Below are positions 62,874 to 64,000 of a stretch of DNA of 64,000 nucleotides, piece by piece; positions within the stretch are counted from its first letter, which is position 1; each line of letters begins with the position of its first letter. The notes under the pieces were generated by a model. The model did no database searches. It was given only the letters and a program-made list of their open reading frames with translations, and was not told the origin of the DNA. The stretch is taken from NCBI RefSeq assembly GCF_000960475.2, contig NZ_JZDQ02000010.1:1-64000 (forward strand), in the 5' to 3' direction. The position numbers were made by a program, and so were the translations under genes. This DNA comes from Nocardioides luteus. GTDB lineage: Bacteria; Actinomycetota; Actinomycetes; Propionibacteriales; Nocardioidaceae.

Positions 62874-63370
62874 GTCGCCACCACGATGTCGGCGCGGGCC
62901 GCGGTGAGGTTCGCGGCGAAGTGCTCGGCCTCGGCGGCCGCCCACGCGTCCCAGTGGGGCGCGAAGGTGTCGCCGTCGCGGTCGAGGCCGCGCTGCTTGC
63001 GCAGCTCCTCCGGGGCATCGACCCAGGCCAGCGCGGTGCGGAAGCCGTCGTACGCCGCAGCCCCGCTGCCCACGCCCTCGATCACCAGCAGCGGGCTCGG
63101 CGGGACCAGGACGGTCTCGGCGAACGTACGCAGGTGCCAGTCGTAGCGGCGGTAGGAGCCCGCGGCGCCTTCGACGAGCGGGAGCAGGACCGTCTCGAGC
63201 TGGGCGATGCCGGCGGCGAGGCCGTCCCAGCCGGCGTACAGGTCGTCCATGTGGATCACCGGTGCCTGGGTCATCTCGGCCAGGGCGGTGGCCAGCGTCG
63301 TCTTCCCGGAGCCGGCGGGGCCGTCGATGCAGATCAGCCGCCCGGGGCCGAGGGTGGCCGGGCGGCTCAT
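62870..63370 (-). CDS. Uridine-kinase-like P-loop protein
   Basis: A 166-residue nucleotide kinase-like protein. Walker [12 protein letters not shown] at about 17-27, the substrate segment [13 protein letters not shown], and [14 protein letters not shown] fit small AAA-type (uridine kinase-like) enzymes. It overlaps the convergent dioxygenase gene by 4 nt. Substrate unknown. Confidence 0.78.
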   Translation of the reverse strand: MSRPATLGPGRLICIDGPAGSGKTTLATALAEMTQAPVIHMDDLYAGWDGLAAGIAQLETVLLPLVEGAAGSYRRYDWHLRTFAETVLVPPSPLLVIEGVGSGAAAYDGFRTALAWVDAPEELRKQRGLDRDGDTFAPHWDAWAAAEAEHFAANLTAARADIVVAT

Positions 63371-63414
63371 CGCGATCGTGAGGAGATCGGCGGCAGCGGG
63401 AGAGTCGGTCGAGG

Positions 63415-63876
63415 TCAGGAGATGCCGTACTTCTTCAAGATGTCGTTGACGTCGGCCATGTCGTCGTCATCGTCGTCGATCACCGGGCCCTTGGCCGTCC
63501 TCGGAGCCGCGACCGAGGCCGGTCCGGCAGCGCCTGCAGGTGCGGCGCCGGCCGCCTTCCGCGCGGCGCGGCGCGGCCGCTCCTTGGTGGGCAGGACCCG
63601 GGCCAGGAAGATCAGCACGATCGCGAGCGCGGCGATGCCGAAACCGACCCATACGGTCGGGCTGAAGACGAGGCGCGCGGCCCAGTCGGCGATGGCGTCG
63701 ACGATCCGCCCGCCGGCCCGCAGCAGCCCGGTGAGATAGGCCGCCGGGGCGAGCAGCGTCCATCCGAGCGCCTTCACACCGGCGCCGAGACCGCGCCGTC
63801 GGAACGCGACCCAGGTCCAGATCGCGCCCAGCACGGTGAGCGCGGCGGCAAGTGCGAGGTAGGCGCCTTGGTCCAT
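63415..63876 (-). CDS. Hypothetical membrane protein
   Basis: A 153-residue protein with membrane helices at about 5-25, 35-50 and 68-92, then a basic linker and an acidic C-terminus (DDDDDMADVNDILKKYGIS). TGGAGG lies 4 nt before the ATG at 63876, selecting this start over a longer frame. Not recognised. Confidence 0.6.
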   Translation of the reverse strand: MDQGAYLALAAALTVLGAIWTWVAFRRRGLGAGVKALGWTLLAPAAYLTGLLRAGGRIVDAIADWAARLVFSPTVWVGFGIAALAIVLIFLARVLPTKERPRRAARKAAGAAPAGAAGPASVAAPRTAKGPVIDDDDDDMADVNDILKKYGIS

Positions 63877-63955
63877 GCCTCCAGACTCCCACAGCGGCGG
63901 TGACTCGGCACCCGGACTGTCCCCGATATCGGCCCTGATCTTCGGCTGGGGTTCA

Positions 63956-64000
63956 ATGGTGTCGATGAACGACAAGCGACTCCTCGGCTCGGCCTTTCCC
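63956..64000 (+). CDS. Start of a truncated gene at the window end
   Basis: The frame reads MVSMNDKRLLGSAFP before the window ends; either the ATG at 63956 or that at 63965 could be the start. Too short to identify. Confidence 0.35.
   Translation, partial: MVSMNDKRLLGSAFP

Overview
The window is chromosomal DNA of a high-GC actinobacterium. GTG starts are common, mycothiol (mshC) and F420-type enzymes are present, and many genes have a TANNNT box only 6-8 nt before the start codon, as expected for leaderless mRNAs. The gene set and order fit a member of the Nocardioidaceae such as Nocardioides. This is an inference from gene content; no 16S gene or other decisive marker is present.

Layout. 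Positions 1-4175 hold a gene-poor, partly decayed stretch of small envelope or stress-type proteins (LapA-like, YtxH-like, DUF5994) and two clear pseudogenes (a beta-carbonic anhydrase and the C-terminus of a RecB-like nuclease/helicase). It ends at a tRNA-Leu(GAG) gene. From 4.3 to 22.1 kb the genes look like core chromosome: glycerophosphodiesterase, M20 peptidase, kinase-like phosphotransferase, phosphatase, aldo/keto reductase, uppP, ilvA, a lipoprotein, corA, and then the actinobacterial mycothiol neighbourhood (histidine phosphatase, DUF3090, SCO1664-like, mshC), PAC2 and metH. In Mycobacterium tuberculosis the same set (Rv2136c to Rv2121c) runs directly on to hisE-hisG. Here hisE-hisG lies about 32 kb further on, at 53.9-55.1 kb.

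The stretch between metH and hisE is mosaic. It opens with an array of ten 18-bp palindromes at a 29-bp period (22.16-22.46 kb). Next come an F420-type oxidoreductase, an atypical protein kinase, a PucR-type regulator and a frameshifted cation-diffusion transporter. A Dyp peroxidase/MFS/fdhD operon faces an FdhF-like molybdenum enzyme. These are followed by a sterol-desaturase-like protein, a secreted tannase-like esterase with a large LuxR regulator, an Ohr protein, a Tat-exported hydrolase and an MsrP/MsrQ-like pair. The complete riboflavin operon (rpe, FMN riboswitch, ribD-ribE-ribBA-ribH) follows. Between ribH and hisE sits an accessory block: a methyltransferase, a DUF222-HNH gene preceded by a leader that looks like structured RNA, GC-rich minisatellites, an ArsR/CDF metal-efflux operon, a gamma-carbonic anhydrase and an XRE regulator with paired palindromic operators.

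After hisE-hisG come a PH-domain protein, a secreted GDSL hydrolase, an aldose-epimerase-like protein and a LysR regulator. A complete glycine-betaine-type ABC importer with a TauD-like dioxygenase follows, probably a quaternary-amine or related nutrient uptake and oxidation unit. The window ends inside the first codons of another gene.

The least explained items are the 29-bp-period palindrome array after metH, the folded leader of the DUF222-HNH gene, and a dispersed nested inverted-repeat family (GCCGAGTCGGC core) that doubles as terminators. All readings here are by eye; no alignment, folding or database search was run.
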